Positions 35,817 through 44,154 of a stretch of 64,000 bases of DNA are shown in pieces. Origin of the DNA: Paenibacillus_S vulneris (GTDB lineage: Bacteria > Bacillota > Bacilli > Paenibacillales > NBRC-103111). Each line of letters begins with the position of its first letter. Position 1 is the first letter of the stretch. The DNA lies in contig NZ_BAABJG010000044.1 in the NCBI RefSeq assembly GCF_039543185.1, positions 1-64,000 on the forward strand. Reading direction: 5' to 3'. Below the pieces are notes generated by a model. That model did not search any database. It worked only from the letters and a program-made list of their open reading frames with translations, and was not told the DNA's origin. Both the position numbers and the translations under genes were made by a program.

Positions 35817-37871
35817 ATGTCAATAGATTTGTACAAAGTTCCGGTTAAAGAGGTGTACGGGGTCAAGGGCAAGAAGCCGGAGGAGCTGCTTGTCCTTGGC
35901 ATTTCTTCTGTTGGCGAGCTGCTTGATTATTATCCTTTTCGATACGAAGACTATACGCTGCGCGATCTGACTGAGGCTAAGGACGGAGATAAAATCACGG
36001 TTCAAGGAACCATAGTCGGGGTTCCGCAGGTACAGATGTATGGACGAATCAAATCTCGTCTAACCTGCAAGCTTATGGTAGACAAGTTGTTTGTCACTGC
36101 CGTATGGTTCAATCGTCATTATTTGAAGGATCAGCTGCAAACAGGAGCGGACATTGTTTTGACCGGAAAATGGGATCCAAAAAGGCTGCATTTGACCGTA
36201 TCGGAGTCCGAATTTCCGGGAAAAGGGACATCGAAGATCGGTACGCTGCAGCCTGTTTATTCCGTTACAGGCTCCATAACGCAAAAATGGATGAGGCAGA
36301 CGATGAAGCAGGCTTTGACGCAGTACGGAGGGTTAATCCCGGAGGTGCTGCCTAAGGAGCTGCTGGATAAGTATGGTTTAATGCCGCGTAAGCAGGCGGT
36401 GGCGCTGCTTCATTTGCCCGAATCGATGGAGAACGGGCAGAAGGCTCGCAAACGGATGGTTTACGAGGAGCTGTTTTTATTTCAGCTGAAAATGCAGGCA
36501 TACCGAGCGATCAATCACGACAGGGCAGACGGTGTGGCCCACCCTGTAGATTTGCCCGCAGTCCGCGCATTTGTACGGGCTTTGCCGTTTACCCTGACCG
36601 AGTCGCAAAAAAACGTGCTGGCAGAAATTTTGCACGATCTTCAACAGCCTTACTGTATGAACCGCCTGCTTCAAGGTGATGTTGGTGCCGGCAAAACAGT
36701 TGTTGCCGCAGCCGCTTTATTTGCTGTGGTGAAAGCAGGATATCAGGGAGCTTTAATGGTTCCGACGGAAATATTAGCGGAACAGCATAAGCGTTCCCTG
36801 GAACGCTTGTTCGAGCCTTACGGCATCCAGGTCGCTTTGCTGACAGGCAGCCTGACGGCCCGGCAGCGCAGGGAAGTTCTTGGAGCTCTTCAGCTCGGTA
36901 TGGTCGATGTTGTTGTCGGTACCCATGCTTTGATCCAGGACGATGTCTTTTTCCGCAAGCTTGGCCTGGTCGTTACCGATGAACAGCACCGGTTCGGTGT
37001 TAACCAGAGAAGCGTGCTCCGGCGCAAAGGAATGAATCCGGATGTGCTTACGATGACCGCGACACCTATTCCAAGGACTCTGGCAATAACGGCGTTTGGT
37101 GATATGGATGTATCGACTTTGCGTGAGCTGCCCAAAGGCAGAAAGCCGATCAAGACGTATGCGGTAACTCACGATATGCTGGATCGGGTGCTTGGGTTTA
37201 TCCGGCGAGAGGTCGCTGCGGGCCGGCAGGCTTACGTAATCTGTCCGTTAATCGAGGAATCGGAGAAGCTGGATGTACAGAACGCGATTGACGTCCATGC
37301 GCAAATCCAGTTTGCTTTCCCGGATTTACGAGTCGGGCTGCTGCACGGAAGAATGTCTCCCGCCGAAAAAGACGAAGTCATGCGCGAGTTCAGCGAAAAT
37401 CGGGTTCAAGTGCTGGTTTCTACGACGGTGATCGAGGTTGGGGTAGACGTCCCGAATTCGACCCTGATGGTGGTCTATGACGCCCATCGCTTCGGATTGT
37501 CCCAGCTGCACCAGCTACGCGGACGGGTGGGAAGGGGCGAGCATCAGTCCTATTGCGTTCTTATAGCCGACCCGAAAAATGAAGTAGGGAAGCAGCGAAT
37601 GAAAGCGATGACCGATACGAACGACGGATTCGAAATCGCACGAAGGGATCTTGAGCTGAGAGGCCCCGGGGACTTCTTCGGAACGAAGCAGAGCGGTCTG
37701 CCTGATTTTCGAATCGCCGATATGGTGACAGATTTCGAAACGATGGAGCAAGCCCGGGACGATGCTGCCGAGATCGTACGCAAGCCCGACTTTTGGACGG
37801 CAGCCGGTTATTCTATGCTTCATGAATTTTTGCGCAGGGAGCATATTTTCGATAGTGACTTATTGGATTAA
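35817..37871 (+). CDS. recG: ATP-dependent DNA helicase RecG
   Basis: 684 aa branch-migrating helicase that rescues stalled forks and processes Holliday junctions. N-terminal wedge/OB domain (about 60-150), Walker A GDVGAGKTVVA (about 287-297), motif II DEQH (about 388), TATPIPRTL, and motif VI QLRGRVGRG. ATG two bases behind the fakB stop. Length matches Bacillota RecG. Confidence 0.96.
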   Translation: MSIDLYKVPVKEVYGVKGKKPEELLVLGISSVGELLDYYPFRYEDYTLRDLTEAKDGDKITVQGTIVGVPQVQMYGRIKSRLTCKLMVDKLFVTAVWFNRHYLKDQLQTGADIVLTGKWDPKRLHLTVSESEFPGKGTSKIGTLQPVYSVTGSITQKWMRQTMKQALTQYGGLIPEVLPKELLDKYGLMPRKQAVALLHLPESMENGQKARKRMVYEELFLFQLKMQAYRAINHDRADGVAHPVDLPAVRAFVRALPFTLTESQKNVLAEILHDLQQPYCMNRLLQGDVGAGKTVVAAAALFAVVKAGYQGALMVPTEILAEQHKRSLERLFEPYGIQVALLTGSLTARQRREVLGALQLGMVDVVVGTHALIQDDVFFRKLGLVVTDEQHRFGVNQRSVLRRKGMNPDVLTMTATPIPRTLAITAFGDMDVSTLRELPKGRKPIKTYAVTHDMLDRVLGFIRREVAAGRQAYVICPLIEESEKLDVQNAIDVHAQIQFAFPDLRVGLLHGRMSPAEKDEVMREFSENRVQVLVSTTVIEVGVDVPNSTLMVVYDAHRFGLSQLHQLRGRVGRGEHQSYCVLIADPKNEVGKQRMKAMTDTNDGFEIARRDLELRGPGDFFGTKQSGLPDFRIADMVTDFETMEQARDDAAEIVRKPDFWTAAGYSMLHEFLRREHIFDSDLLD

Positions 37872-37990
37872 CACCTAATCTTGCTTACATAACCATATTA
37901 TTAGACACATGTCCGAGCCTTCCGTCATAGACTTACAAAGAGGTTGGCACACAAGACTACCATATCCTTATGATGGGAGGAGTTCGCGAC

Positions 37991-38278
37991 ATGAGCTATC
38001 AAAAATATGGCTTCGATCCCGTTTTTGTTGAACGTGTCAAATTAAAAATGAAAAATCCCGATACGAAAGAGCGTATCAAAATGATTTTGCAGGGTGTGAC
38101 GAAGACGGACTTGCAGGACAGGACGAAGGTAAGAAGATTTGTCGACATGCTGGGAAAGGTGTTAAACGAGAGATTGACAGATATGCAGAAGGAGCATATG
38201 GTCAATTTTGTCATTTCCCAGAAAATAGATCCTAACAATACATTTCATTTACTCAAGCTGTGGGGAATGTTCCGATAA
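37991..38278 (+). CDS. spoVIF: stage VI sporulation protein F (SpoVIF/YjcC)
   Basis: 95 aa small acidic-basic protein of the SpoVIF family, which in B. subtilis is a sigma-K-controlled factor needed for proper spore coat assembly through GerE. Sequence pattern: PVFVERVKLKMKNPDTKERI, VTKTDLQDRTKVRRFV and FVISQKIDPNNTFHLL. The ATG at 37991 has GGGAGGAG eight bases upstream; an in-frame ATG at 37970 lies before that SD. A sigma-K promoter was looked for and not convincingly found. A strong terminator ends the gene. Confidence 0.9.
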   Translation: MSYQKYGFDPVFVERVKLKMKNPDTKERIKMILQGVTKTDLQDRTKVRRFVDMLGKVLNERLTDMQKEHMVNFVISQKIDPNNTFHLLKLWGMFR

Positions 38279-38311
38279 ACCTCGGTCAATCGCAGCGTAA
38301 ATAGCTTAATG

Positions 38312-38338
38312 AACAGACCGTTGGGTCTGTTTTTTTTG
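38312..38338 (+). terminator. terminator of spoVIF
   Basis: AACAGACC / GGTCTGTT stem (38312-38319, 38324-38331), GTTG loop, T8 tail. Confidence 0.9.
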
Positions 38339-38438
38339 TTATGAATGACTTAAGCTCCCAGAAAAGGAAGCAAGGTTGCCATTCGAATCTATGAAAGCTA
38401 TAATTTTCATAGAGAACCAAATAGGGGGAGGAGTATCT

Positions 38439-39752
38439 TTGCCATCAAATGAACCGAAAGAGAAACCGATGACACGCAGAAAATTGCTTGCTTCCATGGG
38501 AGCTGCCGGAGCTCTACTTGCCGCGGGCGCCGGATTGCCTTTTGAAGCTCGTGCAGCCTCGTCAACCGTACCTCTGACTGAGAACAAATCATGGCTTAAT
38601 GTGAAGGACTTCGGAGCGCTGGGCAACGGATATGATGATGATGCACCGTACATACAATCCGCTATTGACTCAGCCTCTGCCAAAGGGGGAACGGTCTTTC
38701 TGCCAGCAGGCAAGTATTACATAAGCCGCGGACTGCTTCTCAGGAACAAGGTTAACCTGATAGGGGCAGGAGCAGGGACCACGACTATTAAGGCCGGGAA
38801 CGCCGATATGTTCATGGTTTACAGCGGCTCATCCATCAACAACTATTCCATCGAAGGAATCACATTTGAGGGTATTGGTCCAAGCGGAGCGACAGGCGAA
38901 ATTGTTGAACGCGGAATTTATATGGTCGAGGCTGCTAATGTCAGCATCGATAATTGTGTGTTCAATGGCGTAGCGAACGGGATACGGGCTGCTCGTTCCC
39001 AGCATGTCAGCATCACGAACTGCACATTTATAAAAATATTTGGAACAGAGGCATCGAATGAGGGGTACGGAATTGTCATCGAAGGCGGTGCGAACCATAC
39101 CATTCAGGGCAACCATTTCAAAAACATAAACAAATACTGCATACATCTGACTGCAGGCAGCACGTATTCACATGTTACAGGCAATATCATGGAATTTACA
39201 GGAGATACCGCCATTATGGTATCTTCCAGAGTCAGCGCTTGCTCCTATCATTTGATAGAGGCCAATATGGTAGCTCCTTATGCGCTGATTGACCAAAAAA
39301 ACAGCTCAACCTACGGAATTCGGCTAAAGGATGCTTGCAGCTACAATACCATTGTGAATAACGTCATTTCTCAAGCGGCCTCCGCAGGCATTCAACTGGA
39401 TGCTCCTGAGAATGCAGGTGACGATAAACCATTTGGAAACACGATAACGGGCAATTCGGTGTACGGCTCTGTAAGAGGTATCTCCATCCTGAATAGTGAT
39501 GGCAACTCGGTAAAAAACAATGAGGTTCGCCGTACGGAAACCGGAATTGTAGTGGATGTCGTTGGAGAAGGCGCAAGTTTATCGGCTAAACGGAATATCG
39601 TTATGAACAACTCCATCTCGCAAAGCTCGACTGCTGCAGTACTGGTCGGTTCTGCACGTTGTGACTCGAACACGGTGTTCGGCAATGCGGGGTATGACAA
39701 TGCCGAGGCATTCAAAGATAGCGGCACGAATACGATGACCGCAGGCTTCTAA
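38439..39752 (+). CDS. Tat-exported right-handed beta-helix protein (pectate-lyase-superfamily type)
   Basis: 437 aa. The N-terminus carries a twin-arginine signal: TRRKLLASMG (residues 12-21) then a hydrophobic Ala-rich stretch and ARAAS cleavage-like site. The mature part opens with the pectate_lyase_3 signature VKDFGALGNGYDDDAPYIQSA and continues as about ten parabeta-helix coils (GNTITGNSVYG, NTVFGNAGYDN type). Such proteins bind or cleave polysaccharides; no specific catalytic set was identified, so a lyase/hydrolase role is inference. TTG start is chosen from GGGGGAGGAG at 38424-38432; a monocistronic gene between two terminators. Confidence 0.88.
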   Translation: MPSNEPKEKPMTRRKLLASMGAAGALLAAGAGLPFEARAASSTVPLTENKSWLNVKDFGALGNGYDDDAPYIQSAIDSASAKGGTVFLPAGKYYISRGLLLRNKVNLIGAGAGTTTIKAGNADMFMVYSGSSINNYSIEGITFEGIGPSGATGEIVERGIYMVEAANVSIDNCVFNGVANGIRAARSQHVSITNCTFIKIFGTEASNEGYGIVIEGGANHTIQGNHFKNINKYCIHLTAGSTYSHVTGNIMEFTGDTAIMVSSRVSACSYHLIEANMVAPYALIDQKNSSTYGIRLKDACSYNTIVNNVISQAASAGIQLDAPENAGDDKPFGNTITGNSVYGSVRGISILNSDGNSVKNNEVRRTETGIVVDVVGEGASLSAKRNIVMNNSISQSSTAAVLVGSARCDSNTVFGNAGYDNAEAFKDSGTNTMTAGF

Positions 39753-39758
39753 CACTAG

Positions 39759-39783
39759 ACGCTCTCCACGGAGGGCGTTTTTC
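39759..39783 (+). terminator. terminator of the beta-helix gene
   Basis: Nine-base stem (39759-39767 with 39770-39778) with one G-T pair and a tight two-base loop (four if the top pair opens), then T5. Confidence 0.75.
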
Positions 39784-39847
39784 AATGTGATGGAACTTTG
39801 TAGGGATGTCTCATCCAGCATGATCGACACAATTCCGTTCATTTCAA

Positions 39848-39890
39848 TGTGATTCCAATCACAAGGCGAGCCTGTGCTCTCTACTATACT
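39848..39890 (+). promoter_or_regulatory. Crp/Fnr operator and promoter of hmp
   Basis: A perfect 16-base palindrome TGTGA-TTCCAA-TCACA (39848-39863), the recognition sequence of Bacillus Fnr and of Crp, and a -10 TATACT at 39885-39890. With a start about 7 bases after the -10, the palindrome is centred at -41.5, the classical position for a class II activator that replaces the -35 contact. Confidence 0.75.
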
Positions 39891-39931
39891 TAATTACAAG
39901 AACACAACGAAATGAAGAGAGGGCGATCTTA

Positions 39932-41185
39932 ATGCTGAGTGAACAAACGATACAAACAATTAAATCCACGGTTCCCGTTCTGGAAGTACACGGAACAGCC
40001 ATAACGAAGCGTTTTTACGAACTGTTGTTCACAGGCCACCCCGAGCTGTTGAACCTGTTTAACCATGCCAATCAGAAGAAAGGCCGTCAACAGGCGGCTC
40101 TGGCTAACGCAGTTTATGCCGCTGCGGCCCATATTGATCAACTGGAAACGATCCTGCCGGTAGTCAAACAAATAGCGCACAAGCATCGAAGCCTTGGTGT
40201 GAAGGCAGAGCATTATCCGATTGTCGGGGAAACGCTGCTTCGGGCAATCAAGGAGGTCCTGGGAGATGCGGCAACGGATGAGATCATCGCCGCTTGGGCC
40301 GATGCCTACGGGGTTATAGCTAATGTGTTTATCCAAACCGAGAACGAAATGTACCTTCAAGCCGAAGAGCGTGTTGGGGGCTGGAAGGGATTTAGGCGGT
40401 TTATTGTGGAACGAAAGGTGAAGGAGAGCGATACGATTACTTCGTTGTATCTGGTACCGGAAGATCAACAAGGAATTGCCGATTTCGAACCGGGCCAATA
40501 TATCAGCGTGAAGCTTATGATTCCGGGTCAATCCTATACTCATATTCGTCAATACAGCTTGTCGGATATGCCGGGACAACCGCATTATCGAATTTCCGTT
40601 AAAAGGGAAGAGGCTGCGGAAGGAAAGCCGGAGGGCATTGTATCGAATTACTTGCACCGGGAAGTCACTGTTGGAGATGTTCTGGAGGTATCGGCACCGG
40701 CCGGAGACTTTATTTTGAGAAAAGAGGAAAAGCCGGCTGTATTGATTAGCGGCGGTGTGGGTCTGACTCCACTGGTTAGCATGCTGAAAACGCTGGCCGC
40801 CAAAGAGCCTGAGCGTTCCGTTACTTTCATCCATGCCGCGCGCAGCGGCCGGTTCCACGCTTTGAAAGAAGAAGTTGCCGATATAGCTAAGAGCCATCCG
40901 AATATCCGTTCCTATGTCTGCTATTCTTCTCCTACCGATTTGGACCGGAAGGAAGGGGCTTTTGATAAAGCGGGGTATCTTGATTTGGAGTGGCTGCAGC
41001 AGCGGGTATCCGGTCCGAACGCCAGCTTTTATTTTTGCGGGCCAATTCCCTTCATGAAAGCTGTATATCGAGCGCTGAAGGATTGGGGCGTTGATGACGC
41101 GGAGATTCACTTTGAGTTTTTTGGCCCGGCTGACAGCTTGGCAGAACAGGCAAACGAAGCGGGAGAGGCCGTAGTAAGGGGATAG
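39932..41185 (+). CDS. hmp: flavohemoglobin / nitric oxide dioxygenase
   Basis: 417 aa Hmp, oxidising NO to nitrate with NADPH and O2. The globin domain (1-140) has the heme proximal His in IAHKHRSLGVK; the FAD-binding part has RQYSLSD and the NAD(P)-binding part ISGGVGLTPLVSM, with the C-terminal FYFCGP.PFM pattern and the FEFFGP tail. Likely a single-gene transcript driven by the Crp/Fnr-type promoter just upstream; the regulator gene at 41199 is convergent. Length is typical. Confidence 0.96.
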   Translation: MLSEQTIQTIKSTVPVLEVHGTAITKRFYELLFTGHPELLNLFNHANQKKGRQQAALANAVYAAAAHIDQLETILPVVKQIAHKHRSLGVKAEHYPIVGETLLRAIKEVLGDAATDEIIAAWADAYGVIANVFIQTENEMYLQAEERVGGWKGFRRFIVERKVKESDTITSLYLVPEDQQGIADFEPGQYISVKLMIPGQSYTHIRQYSLSDMPGQPHYRISVKREEAAEGKPEGIVSNYLHREVTVGDVLEVSAPAGDFILRKEEKPAVLISGGVGLTPLVSMLKTLAAKEPERSVTFIHAARSGRFHALKEEVADIAKSHPNIRSYVCYSSPTDLDRKEGAFDKAGYLDLEWLQQRVSGPNASFYFCGPIPFMKAVYRALKDWGVDDAEIHFEFFGPADSLAEQANEAGEAVVRG

Positions 41186-41198
41186 GACAGCCATCGGG

Positions 41199-41699
41199 TT
41201 AGCCTTGCTTAGCCCGAAACAAGCGATTGACCGTTTCCCGCCGGAGTCCGAGTAATTGCGCTATTTCTTCTTGCGTTAATATATCCTTTATGGACATAGG
41301 GGAGATGTACTCATCAAACCATTGTTCCAGCTTCTCCAGCTTTTCCGCAGGAGTGACCAGCGTAAGATGGTCAATTCGCTGCTGCATCATTCTCAGCTTG
41401 CTTTGTAATTGCAGGGCGATCTCACGGCACTTTGCAGGATGCGCATCCAGCTCCGTGTACCATTCATCGGGAGATATGACTTCTACCTCACTGGTAATCA
41501 GGGCGATGGCCGTACCATGGTATTCTTTAGGGCTGATTAAGGAATGATGAGGAATCGTCTCGCCGGGAGTCACGATATTGACGAGGAAGGGACTGCCGTC
41601 CTCATGAACGCGCATGATTTTAAACAAACCGCTGCGTATATGAAATAAGGGTCCGCTTTCCCCTTGTCTGAACAAGATTTCGCCTTTATGTAATAGCAT
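41199..41699 (-). CDS. Crp/Fnr family transcriptional regulator
   Basis: 166 aa, short for the family (about 200-230), apparently because the cNMP-binding fold starts close to its core: LLHKGEILFRQGES at residues 2-15, then the beta-roll to about 95, a dimerisation helix, and an HTH (EEIAQLLGLRRETVNRLFR at the end). No Fnr-type N-terminal cysteine cluster; the effector is unknown. The ATG at 41699 has a perfect GGAGGTGA SD. It ends 13 bases from hmp in the opposite direction and is the natural candidate for binding the TGTGA-N6-TCACA site at hmp. Confidence 0.87.
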   Translation of the reverse strand: MLLHKGEILFRQGESGPLFHIRSGLFKIMRVHEDGSPFLVNIVTPGETIPHHSLISPKEYHGTAIALITSEVEVISPDEWYTELDAHPAKCREIALQLQSKLRMMQQRIDHLTLVTPAEKLEKLEQWFDEYISPMSIKDILTQEEIAQLLGLRRETVNRLFRAKQG

Positions 41700-41825
41700 C
41701 CGATTTCACCTCCAAAATATATTATCACGGGAAGGGGTGGTCGTCCATTTTGCGGCCTCCATTCCTTGAGCACTTTGACTCCGCTGGAGAAAGAGCGCTC
41801 TTTTTTTGCTTCCAAGAAAAATGGT

Positions 41826-41873
41826 TTGTAAAAATGTTACAATCAGTGCTATGATGAATAGAACGCACGTTCT
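41826..41873 (+). promoter_or_regulatory. promoter with LexA (SOS) box upstream of gene 41984
   Basis: TTGTAA (41826-41831), 18 bases, TATGAT (41850-41855); then AGAACGCACGTTCT (41860-41873), a perfect dyad that fits the Gram-positive LexA core GAAC-RNRY-GTTY with only the outermost bases off consensus. It would overlap the transcription start, a repressing position. Confidence 0.6.
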
Positions 41874-41875
41874 TT

Positions 41876-41916
41876 AAAAGGGTCCAAACAGAAATGAGGC
41901 TCTGTAACCTTTTTTT
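41876..41916 (+). terminator. possible attenuator hairpin in the leader of gene 41984
   Basis: AAAAGG (41876-41881) can pair with CCTTTT (41908-41913) around an inner CAGA/TCTG pairing, followed by T-rich sequence. Imperfect; it would end a short leader RNA before the coding region. Confidence 0.35.
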
Positions 41917-41983
41917 GAGCAGCTGCGTAATACATGTATGTTCTTCTACATAAAGATTCAAAGTCGGAAAGGGGCAATTAACG

Positions 41984-42439
41984 GTGGCACGTTTGGAATA
42001 TCGGTTATATGAAGAAGGCGGGGATTTTCCGCTGCTATATTATTACGATCATATAGAGCGCGATGAGACGGCCTTGAGGTTTGCATGCGATTATTTGGTA
42101 AAAGAAGGAACTGTGTATGAAAAAACGTCATGCGCGATCGAGGACTTATGCTATGTTATTTATGTCAAGCCTTCAGAGGATGAGCAGGTAAAATCCTGGG
42201 CGAAGCCGCAATCCCCGGCGCCAGGCTTCAGCATGGAGCTTAGGGAATTCAAGGAATTGGCAACCGACTACAGGCTGGTGCATACGTATTATTTTGAGGA
42301 CAGTCTGGATGTGATGCTGTATATGACCGCTAATTATTTGTACGTCGACGGACAGGAGTGGTACCGGACGTCTGTCGAGATTGATGAAGACCGGTCAACC
42401 TTCGTGTACTATGCAGTCAAATCGGACGAAGAAGCATAA
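41984..42439 (+). CDS. hypothetical protein with internal duplication, putative SOS gene
   Basis: 151 aa, not recognised. GTG start at 41984 with GGAAAGGGG nine bases upstream. Two halves look like divergent copies of one ~60-residue unit: residues 4-65 (YRLYEEG..., ACDYLVKEGTVYEKTS, YVIYVKPSEDE) and 93-150 (YRLVHTY..., TANYLYVDGQEWYRTS, FVYYAVKSDEE). It is acidic and rich in Tyr, with no membrane segment, signal or catalytic motif. Apparently monocistronic; the upstream promoter overlaps a LexA-type box, so DNA-damage induction is suggested. Function unknown. Confidence 0.8.
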   Translation: MARLEYRLYEEGGDFPLLYYYDHIERDETALRFACDYLVKEGTVYEKTSCAIEDLCYVIYVKPSEDEQVKSWAKPQSPAPGFSMELREFKELATDYRLVHTYYFEDSLDVMLYMTANYLYVDGQEWYRTSVEIDEDRSTFVYYAVKSDEEA

Positions 42440-42569
42440 AACCTATCATATGTGCTTAAGAAAACTCCGGTCTGATCCCTTGGAGGACATCTCTCGGCAG
42501 ACTTGCGAACTTGTTATTTCATGTCGACTTTAGAATCGCGCCTGGAATAACATTTTAGGAGGAGTTCAA

Positions 42570-42848
42570 TTGGAACATAGAAAATCAAATAAGCTGGTAG
42601 CATTATTCGTTACCGCTGCTCTCATAGCTGCATCCGGTTGTTCCAATACAACCGCGAATTCTAACTGCGTAGATCAAAATGGTGATGGTTATTGTGATAA
42701 CGGAAGCGGCAGCAGCGGCGGAAGCTCACGCGGATACATTGGCGGGAGTTCCAGTAAGTCAGGTACATCAGGGGGAAACTCGGGCATATCGGAGGGTTCC
42801 TCCTCACATGGCGGCATTGGGAGCAGCAGCAGCTCCAGCTCTAGCTAA
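42570..42848 (+). CDS. small Gly/Ser-rich lipoprotein of the ATP-grasp/DUF350 cassette
   Basis: 92 aa. TTG start behind AGGAGGAG. Signal peptide with lipobox AASGC (lipidated Cys24). The mature part starts with Asn/Thr, then C33-VDQNGDGYC-D, a DxNxDG calcium-loop-like motif flanked by two Cys, and then about 45 residues almost only Gly, Ser and a few charged residues, ending in eight Ser. Followed 16 bases later by the ligase gene, which starts in the same transcript. In E. coli a lipoprotein/surface-protein gene (ygiB, yjfM) likewise precedes the glutathionylspermidine-synthase-like ygiC/yjfC; it is plausible that this protein is the ligase target, but that is inference. Confidence 0.8.
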   Translation: MEHRKSNKLVALFVTAALIAASGCSNTTANSNCVDQNGDGYCDNGSGSSGGSSRGYIGGSSSKSGTSGGNSGISEGSSSHGGIGSSSSSSSS

Positions 42849-42864
42849 GGCAGGGGGACACGTA

Positions 42865-44154
42865 ATGAATAAAGACAGAGACATAACCGGACTGCCTTAT
42901 CCTGAGCGGCGGGAAGCATTGTATGAGCCGTTAAGGAAGGAAGGCATTTTTACTTGGGACTGTATGTACGAGGAGGAATATGCACTAGCCGGGCTCTATA
43001 CGTTGGACCGCGATGTCCTTCATGAGATGAGGATAGCGGCAGAAGCCTTGGGGCGTGTCTTTGCCAAAACGGTTAACATAGTGAGTCAGGCGGATGAAGG
43101 GCTTCTGACCGGGCTCGGCATTCCGACAGCGGCTTTCGATGCGGTCCGATTGCAGCACATTGATTCGATGCCATCGCCAACCGTTATCGGCAGGTTCGAT
43201 TTCGCCCTCAACAACGGGCAGATTAAAATGCTTGAATTCAATAGCGATACGCCTACCGGGATCGTAGAAGCCTTCCATGTCAACGGAGCTGTTTGCCAGG
43301 CATACGGAGCTGAGGATCCGAATGCCGGCTGCTCGGGCATGCTGTACGAGGCTTTTCAAGCAGCAATAAAAGCCTACGGCTCAGCGCAATATCCGCTGGA
43401 TCACATCTTCTTCAGTGCCCTCGACTGGCATGAGGAGGATGCAGGCACAACCAAGTATTTACTGGCACAGTCGGGACTCCCCGCTTCTTTTGTTCCGCTT
43501 TCCCAGCTGCGTGTGATGGACGAATGCATGTGGGTATCCGATGACTCCGATCACATGACACCCGTCGATGTGTTATATCGGCTCCATGCGCTGGAGAAGC
43601 TGGCGGAAGATAAAGATGTAGACGGGTACCCGACCGGTGAGCATGTTCTTAGGCTGATAGCGGAGAAGAAGCTGGCCGTCATCAATCCTCCGTCAGGCTT
43701 TACAGCTCAGACCAAAGCGCTTCAAGCGCTTATTTGGAATTTGCACGAGTCCGGCCAATTTTATACGGACGAGGAGCATGAGATCATCGCCGCCCATATG
43801 CTGCCGACTTATTTGGAAAACCGGTTCTCAGACACTTCCATTTCCTATGTCATCAAGCCGATCTACGGAAGAGAGGGAAGCGGTGTCAGGATTGTAGATG
43901 CCGCAGGGAGCGTGCTCGATGAAAACGGGGAAGACGAATACTTGGATCAGCCGATGGTGTATCAGCAATACATAGAACTTCCGCCTGTACGGGTGGAGAC
44001 GTTGAAGGGGACGACGAACGGCCGCTTGTTATGGGGCTGCTTTCTTATTGCGGGCAAGCCTTCCGCGGTCATCGCCAGAGTAGGCGGGCATATTACAAAC
44101 AATATTTCATATTATTTGCCGGCAGGGTTGAATAAAGGGGGAGCTAAAGCATGA
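42865..44154 (+). CDS. glutathionylspermidine synthase-like ATP-grasp ligase (YgiC/YjfC family)
   Basis: 429 aa protein matching the synthetase half of glutathionylspermidine synthase (GSP_synth, pre-ATP-grasp and ATP-grasp), without the amidase half. Seen: RFDFALNNGQIKMLEFNSDTP near residues 105-130, the KPIYGREGSGVRI ATP-grasp strand-loop, and the C-terminal IARVGGHITNN. The ATG at 42865 follows AGGGGG; it starts 16 bases after the lipoprotein stop and overlaps the DUF350 gene by four bases (ATGA). Family members without the amidase are predicted peptide or polyamine ligases; substrate unknown. Confidence 0.88.
   Translation: MNKDRDITGLPYPERREALYEPLRKEGIFTWDCMYEEEYALAGLYTLDRDVLHEMRIAAEALGRVFAKTVNIVSQADEGLLTGLGIPTAAFDAVRLQHIDSMPSPTVIGRFDFALNNGQIKMLEFNSDTPTGIVEAFHVNGAVCQAYGAEDPNAGCSGMLYEAFQAAIKAYGSAQYPLDHIFFSALDWHEEDAGTTKYLLAQSGLPASFVPLSQLRVMDECMWVSDDSDHMTPVDVLYRLHALEKLAEDKDVDGYPTGEHVLRLIAEKKLAVINPPSGFTAQTKALQALIWNLHESGQFYTDEEHEIIAAHMLPTYLENRFSDTSISYVIKPIYGREGSGVRIVDAAGSVLDENGEDEYLDQPMVYQQYIELPPVRVETLKGTTNGRLLWGCFLIAGKPSAVIARVGGHITNNISYYLPAGLNKGGAKA

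Noticed and set aside
39929..41194. 421-codon minus-strand frame opposite hmp
   Set aside because: It is the antisense of a clear flavohemoglobin gene and has no recognisable domain; low-complexity Arg/Leu/Ser composition typical of a shadow frame.
41195..41217. Imperfect hairpin at the hmp/regulator junction
   Set aside because: It lies over the coding end of the regulator and lacks a T-run; no support as a terminator.
41790..41803. Perfect 14-base palindrome AAAGAGCGCTCTTT followed by T's
   Set aside because: No gene ends on the + strand there; could fold only as a short stem with a GCGC loop. Not enough to call a terminator or operator.
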